64,000 nucleotides of DNA from Thiodiazotropha sp040506775 (GCA_040506775.1 JBEVWC010000008.1:1-64000); one strand, 5' to 3'; counted from the first letter of the stretch, positions 25,132-33,664 are shown. The notes: generated from the letters alone by a model not told the origin. Program-made: numbers and translations.

Positions 25132-26313
25132 ATGAGTACACCCATCTTCAACCCACCCGTCCGGACCCTCATGGGCCCCGGCCCCTCCGATGTGCATCCC
25201 CGTATCCTCGAGGCCCTGTCCCGACCCACGATCGGCCATCTCGATCCCCTGTTCATCGAAATGATGGAACAGACCAAAGGAATGCTCCAATACGCCTTCC
25301 AGACTGAAAATGCCCTCACCATGCCGGTTTCGGCCCCCGGTTCTGCCGGCATGGAAACCTGTTTCGCCAACCTGGTGGAACCTGGCGACAAGGTGATCGT
25401 GTGTCAGAACGGGGTATTTGGCGGGCGCATGAAAGAGAATGTGGAACGCTGCGGCGGTGTGGCCGTGATGGTCGAGGATGACTGGGGCACCGCGGTCAAC
25501 CTGGAAAAGACCGCCGCCGCCCTGGAATCCCACCCGGACGCCAAAATTCTCGCCTTCGTGCATGCGGAAACCTCCACTGGTGCACGCTCCGATGCAAAGG
25601 AACTGGTAGAACTGGCTCATCGTCATGACTGCCTGACCATCGTGGACGCGGTGACTTCCCTGGGCGGCTGCGAGCTGAAAGTCGATGAGTGGGAGATCGA
25701 CAGCATCTATTCCGGCACCCAGAAGTGCCTCTCCTGCACCCCGGGTATCTCACCCATCAGTTTCAGTGAGCGTGCTCTGACCAAGGTCAGAAATCGCTCA
25801 CAGAAGGTGCAGAGCTGGTTTCTCGATCTGAACCTGGTCATGGGCTACTGGGGCACCAACCAGAAGCGCGCCTACCATCACACGGCACCGGTGAATGCCC
25901 TGTACGGCCTGCATGAGTCTCTGCGGATACTCGAGGAAGAAGGTCTGGAAAACGCCTGGGCCCGTCACCGCAGAATGCACGAGGCGCTCAAAGCGGGACT
26001 TGAAGCCATGGGACTGACCTTCATCGTGGATGAAGCACACCGCCTGCCGCAATTGAATGCCGTATCGATTCCCGAAGGTGTGGATGATGCCCAGGTGCGC
26101 GGCCGCCTTCTCAACGAGTACAACCTGGAGCTTGGCGCCGGTCTCGGAGCACTGGCCGGCAAAGTCTGGCGAATCGGGCTGATGGGGCACAGCGCCCGGG
26201 CCGAGAACATTCTACTCTGCGTCAGTGCCCTGGAGGCCGTGCTGAGTGAAATGAACGCGCCGATCAACACCGGGGTTGCCCTCGCCGCAGTGCAGAAGTC
26301 GCTCTCCGCCTGA
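25132..26313 (+). CDS. Class V aminotransferase, serine/alanine-glyoxylate type
   Basis: PLP-dependent aminotransferase of 393 residues. The family signature MGPGPSDVHPRILEALSRPT opens the protein. SAPGSAGMETCFANLVEPGD and VDAVTSLGGCELKVDEWEID (Asp contacting the PLP ring nitrogen) follow, and the Schiff-base lysine is in SGTQKCLSCTPGISPISFSE. Substrate preference (serine or alanine donor to glyoxylate, or related) cannot be fixed from sequence alone. A dedicated promoter is visible upstream. Downstream genes (rhodanese, Sco-like, psd) are closely spaced on the same strand but do not form an obvious pathway with it. Confidence 0.92.
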   Translation: MSTPIFNPPVRTLMGPGPSDVHPRILEALSRPTIGHLDPLFIEMMEQTKGMLQYAFQTENALTMPVSAPGSAGMETCFANLVEPGDKVIVCQNGVFGGRMKENVERCGGVAVMVEDDWGTAVNLEKTAAALESHPDAKILAFVHAETSTGARSDAKELVELAHRHDCLTIVDAVTSLGGCELKVDEWEIDSIYSGTQKCLSCTPGISPISFSERALTKVRNRSQKVQSWFLDLNLVMGYWGTNQKRAYHHTAPVNALYGLHESLRILEEEGLENAWARHRRMHEALKAGLEAMGLTFIVDEAHRLPQLNAVSIPEGVDDAQVRGRLLNEYNLELGAGLGALAGKVWRIGLMGHSARAENILLCVSALEAVLSEMNAPINTGVALAAVQKSLSA

Positions 26314-26347
26314 GTCGGCCTCACCACGCGCGCATCAGGCACCTTCG

Positions 26348-27166
26348 ATGACCGATACACTCCCTCTGCTCATCGAGCCGGATGCGTTGCGTGCGAACCT
26401 GGATGATCCCCGAATCGCGCTGATCGACCTGGGCAGGGATACGACCTACCCGGAACTGCATATCCCCGGTGCGATCCACCTGCCCTACACCCAGATCACC
26501 TCCTTCCGCCACCCGGTGTATGGACTGCTTCCGGCAGCGGAGCAACTGGAACCCCTGTTCTCAAGCCTGGGTATCGGACCGGACACCCATGTGGTGGCCT
26601 ATGATGACGAGGGCGGCGGCAATGCCTCCCGTCTGCTGTGGACGCTGCAGTGCATGGGGCATGACCAGTACTCCCTGCTCAACGGCGGTTTGCATGCCTG
26701 GGCCAACGAGGGCAATCCCTGCAGTCGCACCCAGGCAACCCGGGAACCTGCGGTTTTCCGCGCCAACCCCGATGACAGCGTGGTGGCCGACGCGGACTAC
26801 ATACTGAGCAGACTGGATGCAGCGGATGTTGCGCTTTGGGATGCCCGCAGCGTGCAGGAGTACCGGGGCATCTCCCGGTTCTCCCAATACCCGGGCCACA
26901 TTCCCGGCGCCGTCAACCTGGACTGGCTCGAGGTGATGGACCGGCAGACCAACATGCGCCTCAAACCGGAATCTGAACTGCGCACCCTGCTGACCGGGTT
27001 GGGCTTCACCCCGGACAAAGAGGTGATCACCTACTGCCAGACCCATCACCGCTCATCCCTGACCTGGTTCGTGCTCCGCCTGTTGGGCTATAACGCGTGT
27101 AAAGGCTACCCGGGATCCTGGTCCGACTGGGGCAACCGGGACGACACCCCGAAAGCCCTCCCGTGA
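26348..27166 (+). CDS. Two-domain rhodanese-type sulfurtransferase
   Basis: Sulfurtransferase of 272 residues with tandem rhodanese domains. The N-terminal inactive domain contains IALIDLGRDTTYPELHIPGA and VVAYDDEGGGNASRLLWTLQ. The C-terminal domain has VALWDARSVQEYRG, GHIPGAVNLDW and the active-site loop TYCQTHHRSS with the catalytic Cys. Thiosulfate or 3-mercaptopyruvate could be the donor; the CQTHHRS loop differs from the CGSGVTA loop of SseA, so I give no symbol. ATG 26348 is chosen over an upstream Met whose extension is low-complexity. The stop overlaps the next GTG start. Confidence 0.88.
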   Translation: MTDTLPLLIEPDALRANLDDPRIALIDLGRDTTYPELHIPGAIHLPYTQITSFRHPVYGLLPAAEQLEPLFSSLGIGPDTHVVAYDDEGGGNASRLLWTLQCMGHDQYSLLNGGLHAWANEGNPCSRTQATREPAVFRANPDDSVVADADYILSRLDAADVALWDARSVQEYRGISRFSQYPGHIPGAVNLDWLEVMDRQTNMRLKPESELRTLLTGLGFTPDKEVITYCQTHHRSSLTWFVLRLLGYNACKGYPGSWSDWGNRDDTPKALP

Positions 27167-27753
27167 AACGCCCTTCAAGCCGTCAGCGCCGGATTGTCAT
27201 TCTGACGCTTGCCGCGCTGGCGTTTGGTCTTGCCTACTACTCCGGCATGCAGCATCCCTCACGCACCACCGATGCCGCCATCCAGGGCATTCGCATTGAT
27301 CCGCCGACCCCGGTTCCGCCCCTCGAATTGACCGATCAGCAGGGGGCTCCGTTCAGCCAGAATGATTTGCGGGGTCAATGGAGCCTGCTGCTGCTCGACC
27401 CGGAGGGAAGCCCGAGCCCATCTCCTGCGCTGATCCATCTGATGCAGATACATAATCGTCTGGCGGATCGTCCGCAACTGCAGGGCAGCATCCACTTTAT
27501 CTATCTGCCCCGTTGGAAAGAAGCCGCGCTCTCACAGGATATCGACCGACTCAGCAGCCACCTGACCGGACTCACGGGCGAACCGGAGCGGGTGGATGAG
27601 ATCTTCCGCCAATTCGGCGTCGACACGAACGGCCCCAGCGGGCTGTTTTTCCTCATTGGGCCGGACCAACGCATGCATGCCCTGTTTACCCAGGATGAGG
27701 ATGCCGCTACTATCGCCCAGGATCTGACCTCGTTGATCGATGTAATACCCTAA
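27163..27753 (+). CDS. Sco1/SenC-like thioredoxin-fold protein lacking all cysteines
   Basis: A 196-residue protein with an N-terminal membrane anchor (RRIVILTLAALAFGLAYYSG) and a thioredoxin-like domain laid out like Sco1/SenC: PPLELTDQQGAPFSQNDLRG, then GQWSLLLLDPEGSPSPSPAL, where Sco proteins have FGYTHCPDVCP. Here the two copper-binding Cys are absent, and the whole protein contains no Cys. The family's later conserved region is represented by GLFFLIGPDQRMHALFT. It starts at GTG 27163 overlapping the rhodanese stop, so the two are co-expressed. Copper binding is unlikely, and a structural or chaperone role is possible. Confidence 0.75.
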   Translation: MKRPSSRQRRIVILTLAALAFGLAYYSGMQHPSRTTDAAIQGIRIDPPTPVPPLELTDQQGAPFSQNDLRGQWSLLLLDPEGSPSPSPALIHLMQIHNRLADRPQLQGSIHFIYLPRWKEAALSQDIDRLSSHLTGLTGEPERVDEIFRQFGVDTNGPSGLFFLIGPDQRMHALFTQDEDAATIAQDLTSLIDVIP

Positions 27754-27765
27754 CCGCTGCATACC

Positions 27766-28668
27766 ATGACCAAATCCACTTCATCACCCCAAAGCTTTCC
27801 GCAGAAGCTGCTGGAAACCCTGTTCATCGTCCTGCAGTACCTGCTGCCTCACCATCTGCTGTCCCGTCTGATGCACAGCCTGGCACGCATCGAGACCCCG
27901 GCGGTAAAGGACCTTCTGATCCGCCAGGTCGTCAAATGGTATGGCGTGGACATGCAGGAGGCTCTGGAGTCCGATCCTTCCCGTTACCGCAGTTTCAATG
28001 ATTTCTTCACCCGTGCACTGAGACCGGATGCCCGCCCGGTGACCCAACAGGACAACGAAATCGCCTGCCCGGCGGATGGCGCGATCAGTCAGTTGGGGGA
28101 GATCGAGGCCGGCTACCTGTTCCAGGCCAAAGGGCATGACTTTTCCCTGCTGGAGCTGCTGGGGGGTGACCTGGAGATGGCCGGCTTGTTCGACGAGGGC
28201 GCCTTCGCCACCGTCTATCTGTCACCCCGGGACTACCACAGGCTGCACATGCCCCTGGATGGCCAACTGAAAAAGATGCTGCATGTGCCGGGACGGCTGT
28301 TCAGCGTAAACGACACCACCGCCCGCCGGGTGCCCCGACTGTTCGCCCGCAATGAACGGGTGGTCTGCCTGTTCGAAACCCCCAACGGCCCGATGGCGAT
28401 GATCCTGGTGGGTGCGATCTTTGTCTCCAGTATCGAGACCGTGTGGGCCGGAGCGGTCACACCGGTCCGTGAACGCATCTCCAGCTGGGACTATGCCCCG
28501 GATGCCGGCCCTAAACCCGTTGAGTTATCCAAAGGTGAGGAGATGGGTCGCTTCAACATGGGTTCCACGGTCATCCTGCTGTTTGGAAAAGACCGGGTGG
28601 ACTGGCTGGAAGGGCTTGCAGCAGGCACCCAGGTACGGATGGGCGAAGCCATCGGTGTCATGACCTGA
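27766..28668 (+). CDS. psd: Phosphatidylserine decarboxylase proenzyme
   Basis: Inner-membrane enzyme of 300 residues that makes phosphatidylethanolamine from phosphatidylserine. Family motifs are RYRSFNDFFTRALRPDARPV, CPADGAISQLGEI, YLSPRDYHRLHMPLDGQL and the self-cleavage site NMGSTVILLFGKD near the C-terminus, where cleavage before Ser gives the beta chain and the pyruvoyl group of the alpha chain. Length and order of motifs fit the bacterial Psd-B form. It lies 12 bp after the Sco-like gene and converges on epmA with a 15-bp gap. In many gammaproteobacteria psd and the EF-P modification genes are neighbours, as here. Confidence 0.95.
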   Translation: MTKSTSSPQSFPQKLLETLFIVLQYLLPHHLLSRLMHSLARIETPAVKDLLIRQVVKWYGVDMQEALESDPSRYRSFNDFFTRALRPDARPVTQQDNEIACPADGAISQLGEIEAGYLFQAKGHDFSLLELLGGDLEMAGLFDEGAFATVYLSPRDYHRLHMPLDGQLKKMLHVPGRLFSVNDTTARRVPRLFARNERVVCLFETPNGPMAMILVGAIFVSSIETVWAGAVTPVRERISSWDYAPDAGPKPVELSKGEEMGRFNMGSTVILLFGKDRVDWLEGLAAGTQVRMGEAIGVMT

Positions 28669-28683
28669 GGCCCGGACCGCGCC

Positions 28684-29667
28684 TTATGCCCGCTCGAAAT
28701 CGAAACTGAGCACCTCGCGGATATCCTGCCTATCCGACAACGCCATCAACAAACGGTCAATCCCCAAAGCCACCCCGGCACACTCCGGCAGGCCCTGTTG
28801 CAGGGCCTCGAGCAGCCACTCATCCGCTGGCATCGAGGGCGCCCCGTTGGACGCTCGCTGGCGGTTATCCGCCTCAAACCGGGCCCGTTGCACCTCGGCA
28901 TCCTGCAGCTCGAAGAAGCCATTGGCCAGCTCCACCCCTTTCCAGTACAACTCGAAACGTAGAGCCACCGGCGGGTCCCCGTCACTGATCCGGGCCAACG
29001 CGGCCTGACTGGCGGGATAGTCATAAACAAAAGTAAGACCGGCGCATCCCAGATCCGCTTCGATCAGGTGCGTCATCAACAGATCGAGCCAACCATCCCG
29101 ATGGGGCAGATCCAAATGCTCCGCCCCCGCAATACCCCGCTCGATGGCGCATTCACGCAGCAACCGGACATCCGCAACATGCGGATCCAGTGACAACGCC
29201 CGCTCGAAAATTTCACGGTATGAAAGTTTCTCAACCGAAAGCGACTCATTCGCAAGGTTTTGAACCAGCCTCGCCACTTCCTCCATCAGGTCATGGTGAT
29301 CATAGCCGGGCCGGTACCACTCCAGCAGGGTAAACTCCGGATTGTGCCGCCGACCTGATTCACCATCACGAAATACTTTGCAGATCTGATAGATGGGGCC
29401 GGAGCCAGCGCACAGCAGGCGCTTCATGAAAAATTCCGGGGAAGTCTGGAGATAGGCGTTCAATCCACGACCTGCACCGGGTCCGGTGTAGTGGGTGGCG
29501 AAACTCTCGATTGCCGGGTCCGTGGTGGCGTGGCGGGAGCAGACCGGCGTGTCAACCTCAAGCACCCCGAGGCGGTCAAAAAAATCCCGTATCCTGCGCA
29601 GCACCCCGGCACGATACCGAAGCATCGCCGTATCGGCGGAGGGTCGCCAAAGTTCCAAGGAGGTCAT
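28684..29667 (-). CDS. epmA: Elongation factor P--(R)-beta-lysine ligase
   Basis: Class II lysyl-tRNA-synthetase-like enzyme of 327 residues that attaches beta-lysine to Lys34 of EF-P. Motif 2 is seen in KRLLCAGSGPIYQICKVFRD and the following NPEFTLLEWYRPGYDHHDLM. Motif 3 is seen in LPECAGVALGIDRLLMAL. It has no N-terminal anticodon domain, as expected. I start at ATG 29667 because MTSLELWRPSA aligns with the E. coli start; another Met at 29676 is possible. Neither has a visible ribosome site, and a 139-bp inverted-repeat element ends 4 bp before the outer Met. Substrate EF-P and the aminomutase EpmB are adjacent. Confidence 0.94.
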   Translation of the reverse strand: MTSLELWRPSADTAMLRYRAGVLRRIRDFFDRLGVLEVDTPVCSRHATTDPAIESFATHYTGPGAGRGLNAYLQTSPEFFMKRLLCAGSGPIYQICKVFRDGESGRRHNPEFTLLEWYRPGYDHHDLMEEVARLVQNLANESLSVEKLSYREIFERALSLDPHVADVRLLRECAIERGIAGAEHLDLPHRDGWLDLLMTHLIEADLGCAGLTFVYDYPASQAALARISDGDPPVALRFELYWKGVELANGFFELQDAEVQRARFEADNRQRASNGAPSMPADEWLLEALQQGLPECAGVALGIDRLLMALSDRQDIREVLSFDFERA

Positions 29668-29680
29668 GCAAACCATTTAG

Positions 29681-29819
29681 CAGGCTGTTGAAATTCGTTC
29701 AGACGAGTACGAGACAAGGCGAAAACCGCCGAAAAAGCGCAGTTTACTGGAGTAAATGAGCATTTTGAGGGGGTTTGCAACGCAGGATCGTACCGTCTGA
29801 GTAGAATTTCAACAGCCTG
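29681..29819. mobile_element. MITE-like element with CAGGCTGTTGAAATTC termini
   Basis: A 139-bp element with perfect 16-bp terminal inverted repeats (CAGGCTGTTGAAATTC and its complement) that extend as an imperfect match through GTTCAGACGAGTACG and CGTACCGTCTGAGTA. It has no coding capacity. Termini of this type are common in gammaproteobacterial intergenic repeats. It lies between efp (downstream end) and the start of epmA on the same strand. Confidence 0.75.
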
Positions 29820-29867
29820 TCAGACCCGGAGCCCCGGGTCAGAATGCGTGAGGCCAGGCTCCCTTCC

Positions 29868-30440
29868 CTACTCTTCCTTGGCGCGGGAGACATATTCACC
29901 CGTGCGGGTATCGACCTTGATCAACTCGCCGATCTGTACGAACAGCGGAACACGCACCACGGCGCCGGTCTCCAGAGTAGCCGGCTTGCCGCCACTGCCT
30001 GAGGTATCCCCCTTCAGGCCCGGGTCGGTATCCGCTATGCTGAGCACCACAAACTTGGGCGGCTCCACGGAGATCGGGGTGCCGTTCCACAGGGTCACCA
30101 GGCAAAGATCCTGCTCCTTGAGCCATTTGACATTGTCGCCTACCGCAGCCTGATCCGCGCTGACCTGCTCAAAACTCACCGGATCCATGAAGTACCAGAA
30201 CTCCCCATCATTATAGAGGTACTGCATATCGGTCTCATGGACATCCGCCCCTTCCACCGTTTCACCGGACTTGAAGGTCTTTTCCAGCACCCGGCCGGTT
30301 TTGAGATTGCGGATCTTGACCCGGTTGAACGCCTGACCTTTGCCAGGCTTGACGAATTCGTTTTCAATAATGGAGCAGGGATCCCCGTCCATCATGATTT
30401 TCAAACCGCCTTTAAACTCATTGGTGCTATAGGTAGCCAT
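29868..30440 (-). CDS. efp: Translation elongation factor P
   Basis: EF-P of 190 residues, which relieves ribosome stalling at polyproline. The three beta-barrel domains are complete. The modified lysine is Lys34 in the loop FVKPGKGQAF, which matches the beta-lysylated form made by EpmA and EpmB, both encoded alongside. The start codon overlaps the divergent epmB start codon (CATG at 30438-30441). Downstream a 7-bp hairpin GACCCGG/CCGGGTC (29823-29840) without T-run sits before the MITE-like element. Polyproline-rich proteins such as the AgmX-like gene at 9984 are likely clients. Confidence 0.97.
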   Translation of the reverse strand: MATYSTNEFKGGLKIMMDGDPCSIIENEFVKPGKGQAFNRVKIRNLKTGRVLEKTFKSGETVEGADVHETDMQYLYNDGEFWYFMDPVSFEQVSADQAAVGDNVKWLKEQDLCLVTLWNGTPISVEPPKFVVLSIADTDPGLKGDTSGSGGKPATLETGAVVRVPLFVQIGELIKVDTRTGEYVSRAKEE

Positions 30441-31473
30441 GTCATCCTCACGAAACAGTCACTTTGCGGCGCACATCATACCTGAGAGTCGCCTCGCTGT
30501 GCAGGGCTGGCAACAGGCTTTGGCCCAGGCATTCACGGATCTGCCGAGCCTGCTGGAATACCTGCAGCTCGACCCGTCCGGTTTCAGCGACACCGAAGCA
30601 GCCCAGACCCAGTTTCCATTGCGGGTCACCCGGGAGTATGCCGCGTTGATGCGCAAGGGTGATGCGCACGACCCCTTGCTGCGTCAGGTACTGCCCAGTC
30701 CCAGGGAACTCGATACCCCACCCGGCTACACCGCCGATCCGGTGGGTGACACCCAGGCACGCAAGACCCCAGGGCTGCTGCAAAAATACCGGGGCCGGGC
30801 GCTGATCATGGCCACCGGGGCCTGCGCCATTCATTGTCGCTACTGTTTTCGCAGGCACTACCCGTATGCGGGAAGCATCGCCGGCCAGGGGCTTTGGCCA
30901 GGCATCCTGGAGCATTTGAGCAACGATGCGTCACTCTCTGAAGTGATCCTCAGCGGAGGCGACCCCCTGCTGGTCAGCGACCGTCGCCTGCAGACCTGGA
31001 TGGAACAACTGGAGGGACTGCCGCATCTTCAAAGGCTGCGTCTGCACAGCCGATTACCGGTGGTGCTGCCCCAACGCGTCACTCCCGAACTGCTGGATCT
31101 GTTGGGTACATCCCGCTTCCAGGTGGTCCTGGTGTTGCACACCAATCATCCCTCGGAAGTTTCTGCCGAATTGGCTGAAGCCTGTACCGCACTGCGCGAA
31201 GCTGGGGTCACCCTGCTCAATCAGTCGGTGTTGTTAAGGGGAGTCAACGACCACCTCGATACCCTGGTTGAGTTGAGTGAACAGTTATTCGGAATCGGCG
31301 TCTTACCCTACTATCTGCATCTTCTCGACCCGGTCGTGGGCGCCGCCCATTTCGATCTGGATCCCAGCCAGGCCAAGGCCATCAAACAGCAGCTGCTGGC
31401 CAGACTACCGGGCTATCTGGTGCCGAAGATGGTTCAGGAAGTGCCGGGAGCGGACTCCAAAATCCCCCTGTAA
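30439..31473 (+). CDS. epmB: EF-P beta-lysylation protein, lysine 2,3-aminomutase family
   Basis: Radical SAM enzyme of 344 residues that makes (R)-beta-lysine for EpmA. The cluster motif CAIHCRYCF is followed by RRHYPYAG. SEVILSGGDPLL, LRLHSRLPVVLPQRVT and GVTLLNQSVLLRGVNDHLDT are typical. The pattern ends with GYLVPKMVQEVPG, as in E. coli EpmB, without the long C-terminal domain of true lysine aminomutases. ATG 30439 gives the expected N-terminus and shares two bases with the efp start on the opposite strand, so its promoter must lie inside efp. It converges on tsaD across a long inverted repeat. Confidence 0.94.
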   Translation: MSSSRNSHFAAHIIPESRLAVQGWQQALAQAFTDLPSLLEYLQLDPSGFSDTEAAQTQFPLRVTREYAALMRKGDAHDPLLRQVLPSPRELDTPPGYTADPVGDTQARKTPGLLQKYRGRALIMATGACAIHCRYCFRRHYPYAGSIAGQGLWPGILEHLSNDASLSEVILSGGDPLLVSDRRLQTWMEQLEGLPHLQRLRLHSRLPVVLPQRVTPELLDLLGTSRFQVVLVLHTNHPSEVSAELAEACTALREAGVTLLNQSVLLRGVNDHLDTLVELSEQLFGIGVLPYYLHLLDPVVGAAHFDLDPSQAKAIKQQLLARLPGYLVPKMVQEVPGADSKIPL

Positions 31474-31486
31474 GCAACACAGATCG

Positions 31487-31625
31487 TTGAGTTTTGAGTT
31501 GCTAGTTTTGAGTTTTTAGTTAATGAGTTCGCTACGCTCACGGTGATTAACTTCTCCTGGGAAACAAACTTCGTGAGCGCAGCGAACTCATCAACTAAAA
31601 ACTAACAACTCAAAACTCAAAACTA
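31487..31625. repeat. Long AT-rich inverted repeat between convergent genes
   Basis: The left arm (31487-31542) and right arm (31572-31625) are imperfect complements over about 50 bp, built of TTGAGTTTTGAGTTG, TTTTTAGTTAATGAG and TTCGCTACGCTCACG. The left arm carries an extra 7 bp. The centre of about 29 bp (GTGATTAACTTCTCCTGGG and neighbours) is unique. It fills the space between the stops of epmB and tsaD and could act as a bidirectional terminator or be a non-autonomous element. Confidence 0.75.
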
Positions 31626-31627
31626 AA

Positions 31628-32659
31628 TCATCCCACCGGACTCAGCTGTTCCATCGGCCAGCGGGGCTTCACGGAAAAACTCAAGGGTTCCCGGACCCCA
31701 GCCTGCAGACGCTGACAGCCGGCATACGCAATCATCGCACCATTATCGGTACAGAACTCGGCCCTTGGGTAGTAGGCCCGCCCCCGCTCCTTGTCCATCA
31801 TCACCTCCATGCGTTCACGCAGGTGCCGGTTGGCGCTGACGCCCCCCGCCAGAACCAGGGTGTGACTGCCGGTTTCCCGCACCGCGCGCCGGCACTTGAT
31901 CACCAAGGTATCCACCACGGCCTCCTCAAATGCTCGGGCGATATCCGCGCGTGTCTGTTCGCAGACCTCCCCCTCCTCATCCCGGGCTGCCTGCAAGGTG
32001 TTCAGGGCAAAGGTCTTCAAGCCGCTGAAGCTGAAATCCAGACCCGGCCGATCGGTCATGGGACGCGGAAACCGGTAGCGACCCGAATCCCCCTGCTGGG
32101 CCAGCCGGGACAGTTCCGGCCCGCCCGGATAGGGCAAAGCCAGCAGCTTCGCGGTTTTGTCGAACGCCTCTCCGGCGGCGTCGTCCAGGGAATCCCCCAG
32201 TAATCGATAGCGACCCACGCCCTCGACCTCCACCAGTTGGGTATGCCCTCCAGAGACCAGCAGGGCGACAAAGGGGAAGGACGGCGGCTCAGGCTCCAGC
32301 ATGGGCGCCAGCAGGTGCCCCTCCATATGATGCACCCCCACCGCCGGCACCCCCCAGGACCAGGCAAGGCTGCGTCCCACGGAGGCACCCACCAGCAGCG
32401 CCCCGACCAGGCCGGGTCCCGCCGTGTACGCCACCCCATCCACGCTCTGTGGGGTGATACCCGCATCCGCGAACAGCTGCCGGGTCAGGGGCAGAACCTT
32501 GCGCACATGGTCCCGGGAAGCCAGTTCCGGCACCACCCCGCCATACTCTGCATGGATCTCCACCTGGCTGTGCAGGGCATGTGCCAGCAGCCCCGCAGCA
32601 CTGTCATAAATCGCGACGCCCGTCTCGTCGCAGGAGGTTTCTATTCCTAATACACGCAT
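31628..32659 (-). CDS. tsaD: tRNA N6-adenosine threonylcarbamoyltransferase
   Basis: Catalytic subunit of the t6A37 tRNA-modification complex, 343 residues, ASKHA fold. MRVLGIETSCDETGVAIYD opens the protein. The metal-binding HxxxH is seen in GVHHMEGHLLAP, and the nucleotide loops in VALLVSGGHTQLV and TLVLAGGVSANRHLRE. ATG 32659 is chosen over an upstream Met at 32701 because it matches the family start exactly. It is divergent from rpsU, the usual gammaproteobacterial arrangement, with the rpsU promoter between them. Confidence 0.97.
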   Translation of the reverse strand: MRVLGIETSCDETGVAIYDSAAGLLAHALHSQVEIHAEYGGVVPELASRDHVRKVLPLTRQLFADAGITPQSVDGVAYTAGPGLVGALLVGASVGRSLAWSWGVPAVGVHHMEGHLLAPMLEPEPPSFPFVALLVSGGHTQLVEVEGVGRYRLLGDSLDDAAGEAFDKTAKLLALPYPGGPELSRLAQQGDSGRYRFPRPMTDRPGLDFSFSGLKTFALNTLQAARDEEGEVCEQTRADIARAFEEAVVDTLVIKCRRAVRETGSHTLVLAGGVSANRHLRERMEVMMDKERGRAYYPRAEFCTDNGAMIAYAGCQRLQAGVREPLSFSVKPRWPMEQLSPVG

Positions 32660-32695
32660 ATCGACGACTTTTTCCCGCTTTTTTTCATCCTGCCT

Positions 32696-32724
32696 TTGCA
32701 AACTGGGTTGGCAATGAGTAGAAT
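32696..32724 (+). promoter_or_regulatory. Sigma-70 promoter of rpsU operon
   Basis: TTGCAA (32696-32701) and TAGAAT (32719-32724) have a 17-bp spacer. The predicted start near 32731 leaves about 46 nt of leader before the rpsU ATG. Confidence 0.65.
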
Positions 32725-32776
32725 TCCCGCCTTTCTACCGGCTGAGAAGCTTAACAGATTCGAGGTTACATCATCG

Positions 32777-32992
32777 ATGCCTAACGTACGCGTTAAAGAG
32801 AACGAACCCTTTGAAGTCGCCATGCGCCGTTTCAAGCGCTCCTGCGAGAAAGCTGGAGTCCTGGCTGAAGTGCGTCGTCGCGAGTTCTATGAAAAACCCA
32901 CCTGGGAACGCAAGCGCAAAGCGGCTGCCGCCGTCAAACGCAACCTGAAGAAACTGTCCCGCGAAAGCCGTCGCTTCGAACGCCAGTACTGA
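32777..32992 (+). CDS. rpsU: Small ribosomal subunit protein bS21
   Basis: Basic 71-residue ribosomal protein, near-universal in sequence: MPNVRVKENEPFEVAMRRF, then EKAGVLAEVRRREFYEKPT and many Arg/Lys. bS21 helps 30S subunits select mRNAs at initiation. ATG 32777 gives the exact family length, with GAGG about 13 bp upstream. First gene of the macromolecular synthesis operon (rpsU, yqeY, dnaG, rpoD), which couples translation, replication priming and transcription. Confidence 0.98.
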   Translation: MPNVRVKENEPFEVAMRRFKRSCEKAGVLAEVRRREFYEKPTWERKRKAAAAVKRNLKKLSRESRRFERQY

Positions 32993-33020
32993 TCCTCAGC
33001 TTCCTGTCCCCAACGCCTCC

Positions 33021-33464
33021 ATGTTGAAACAACGCATTCAGGATGACGTCAAGGTCGCCATGAAGGCCAAGGACAAGGCCCGGCTTTCGACCCTGCGCCT
33101 GATCACTGCGGAGATCAAGCAACGCGAAGTCGACACCCGGACGGAACTGGATGAAAGTCAGGTTCTGGCCATCCTGGACAAGATGATCAAGCAGCGCCGG
33201 GATTCCGCGACCCAGTACCAGGATGCCGGGCGCACGGAACTCGCCGATCAGGAACGCAGCGAAATCGCGATCATCGAAACCTACCTGCCGGCTGCGCTCA
33301 GCGCCGCTGAGATCGACGCCATGATTGCCGAAGCCATCGCATCGGCCGGCGCATCGGGCATGCAGGACATGGGTAAGGTGATGGGCCTGCTGAAACCCAG
33401 GATGCAGGGCCGGGCCGACATGGGCCAGGTCAGCGGCCTGGTCAAGCAGAAACTTGCCGGCTGA
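33021..33464 (+). CDS. GatB/YqeY domain-containing protein
   Basis: A 147-residue YqeY-type protein. MLKQRIQDDVKVAMKAKDKA and RLSTLRLITAEIKQREVDTR open it, and QRRDSATQYQDAGRTELADQ and EIAIIETYLPAALS follow. The C-terminal helical bundle resembles the tail of the GatB amidotransferase subunit, which contacts tRNA. The precise role is unsettled. It sits 28 bp after rpsU and before dnaG, its usual place in many proteobacteria. The following 200-bp gap before dnaG has no feature I can name. Confidence 0.93.
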   Translation: MLKQRIQDDVKVAMKAKDKARLSTLRLITAEIKQREVDTRTELDESQVLAILDKMIKQRRDSATQYQDAGRTELADQERSEIAIIETYLPAALSAAEIDAMIAEAIASAGASGMQDMGKVMGLLKPRMQGRADMGQVSGLVKQKLAG

Positions 33465-33664
33465 TGGCGCTTATCCTGACCGACAAGCGAAAATTCGGCT
33501 ATTCTGGCAGGCGACTGTAATTCAGCTGCAGGTTCAGGCAGATCCCGCAAACCGAGCCGATCCTGCCTCAGTCGCGCCTTTTCAGTCTCTGAGTACTCCA
33601 TTGATCAGGCATCATCGGAGCTCACCCAAGTCCGGAGTGAATCAGGAGAGGCCAGCCCACTGCC

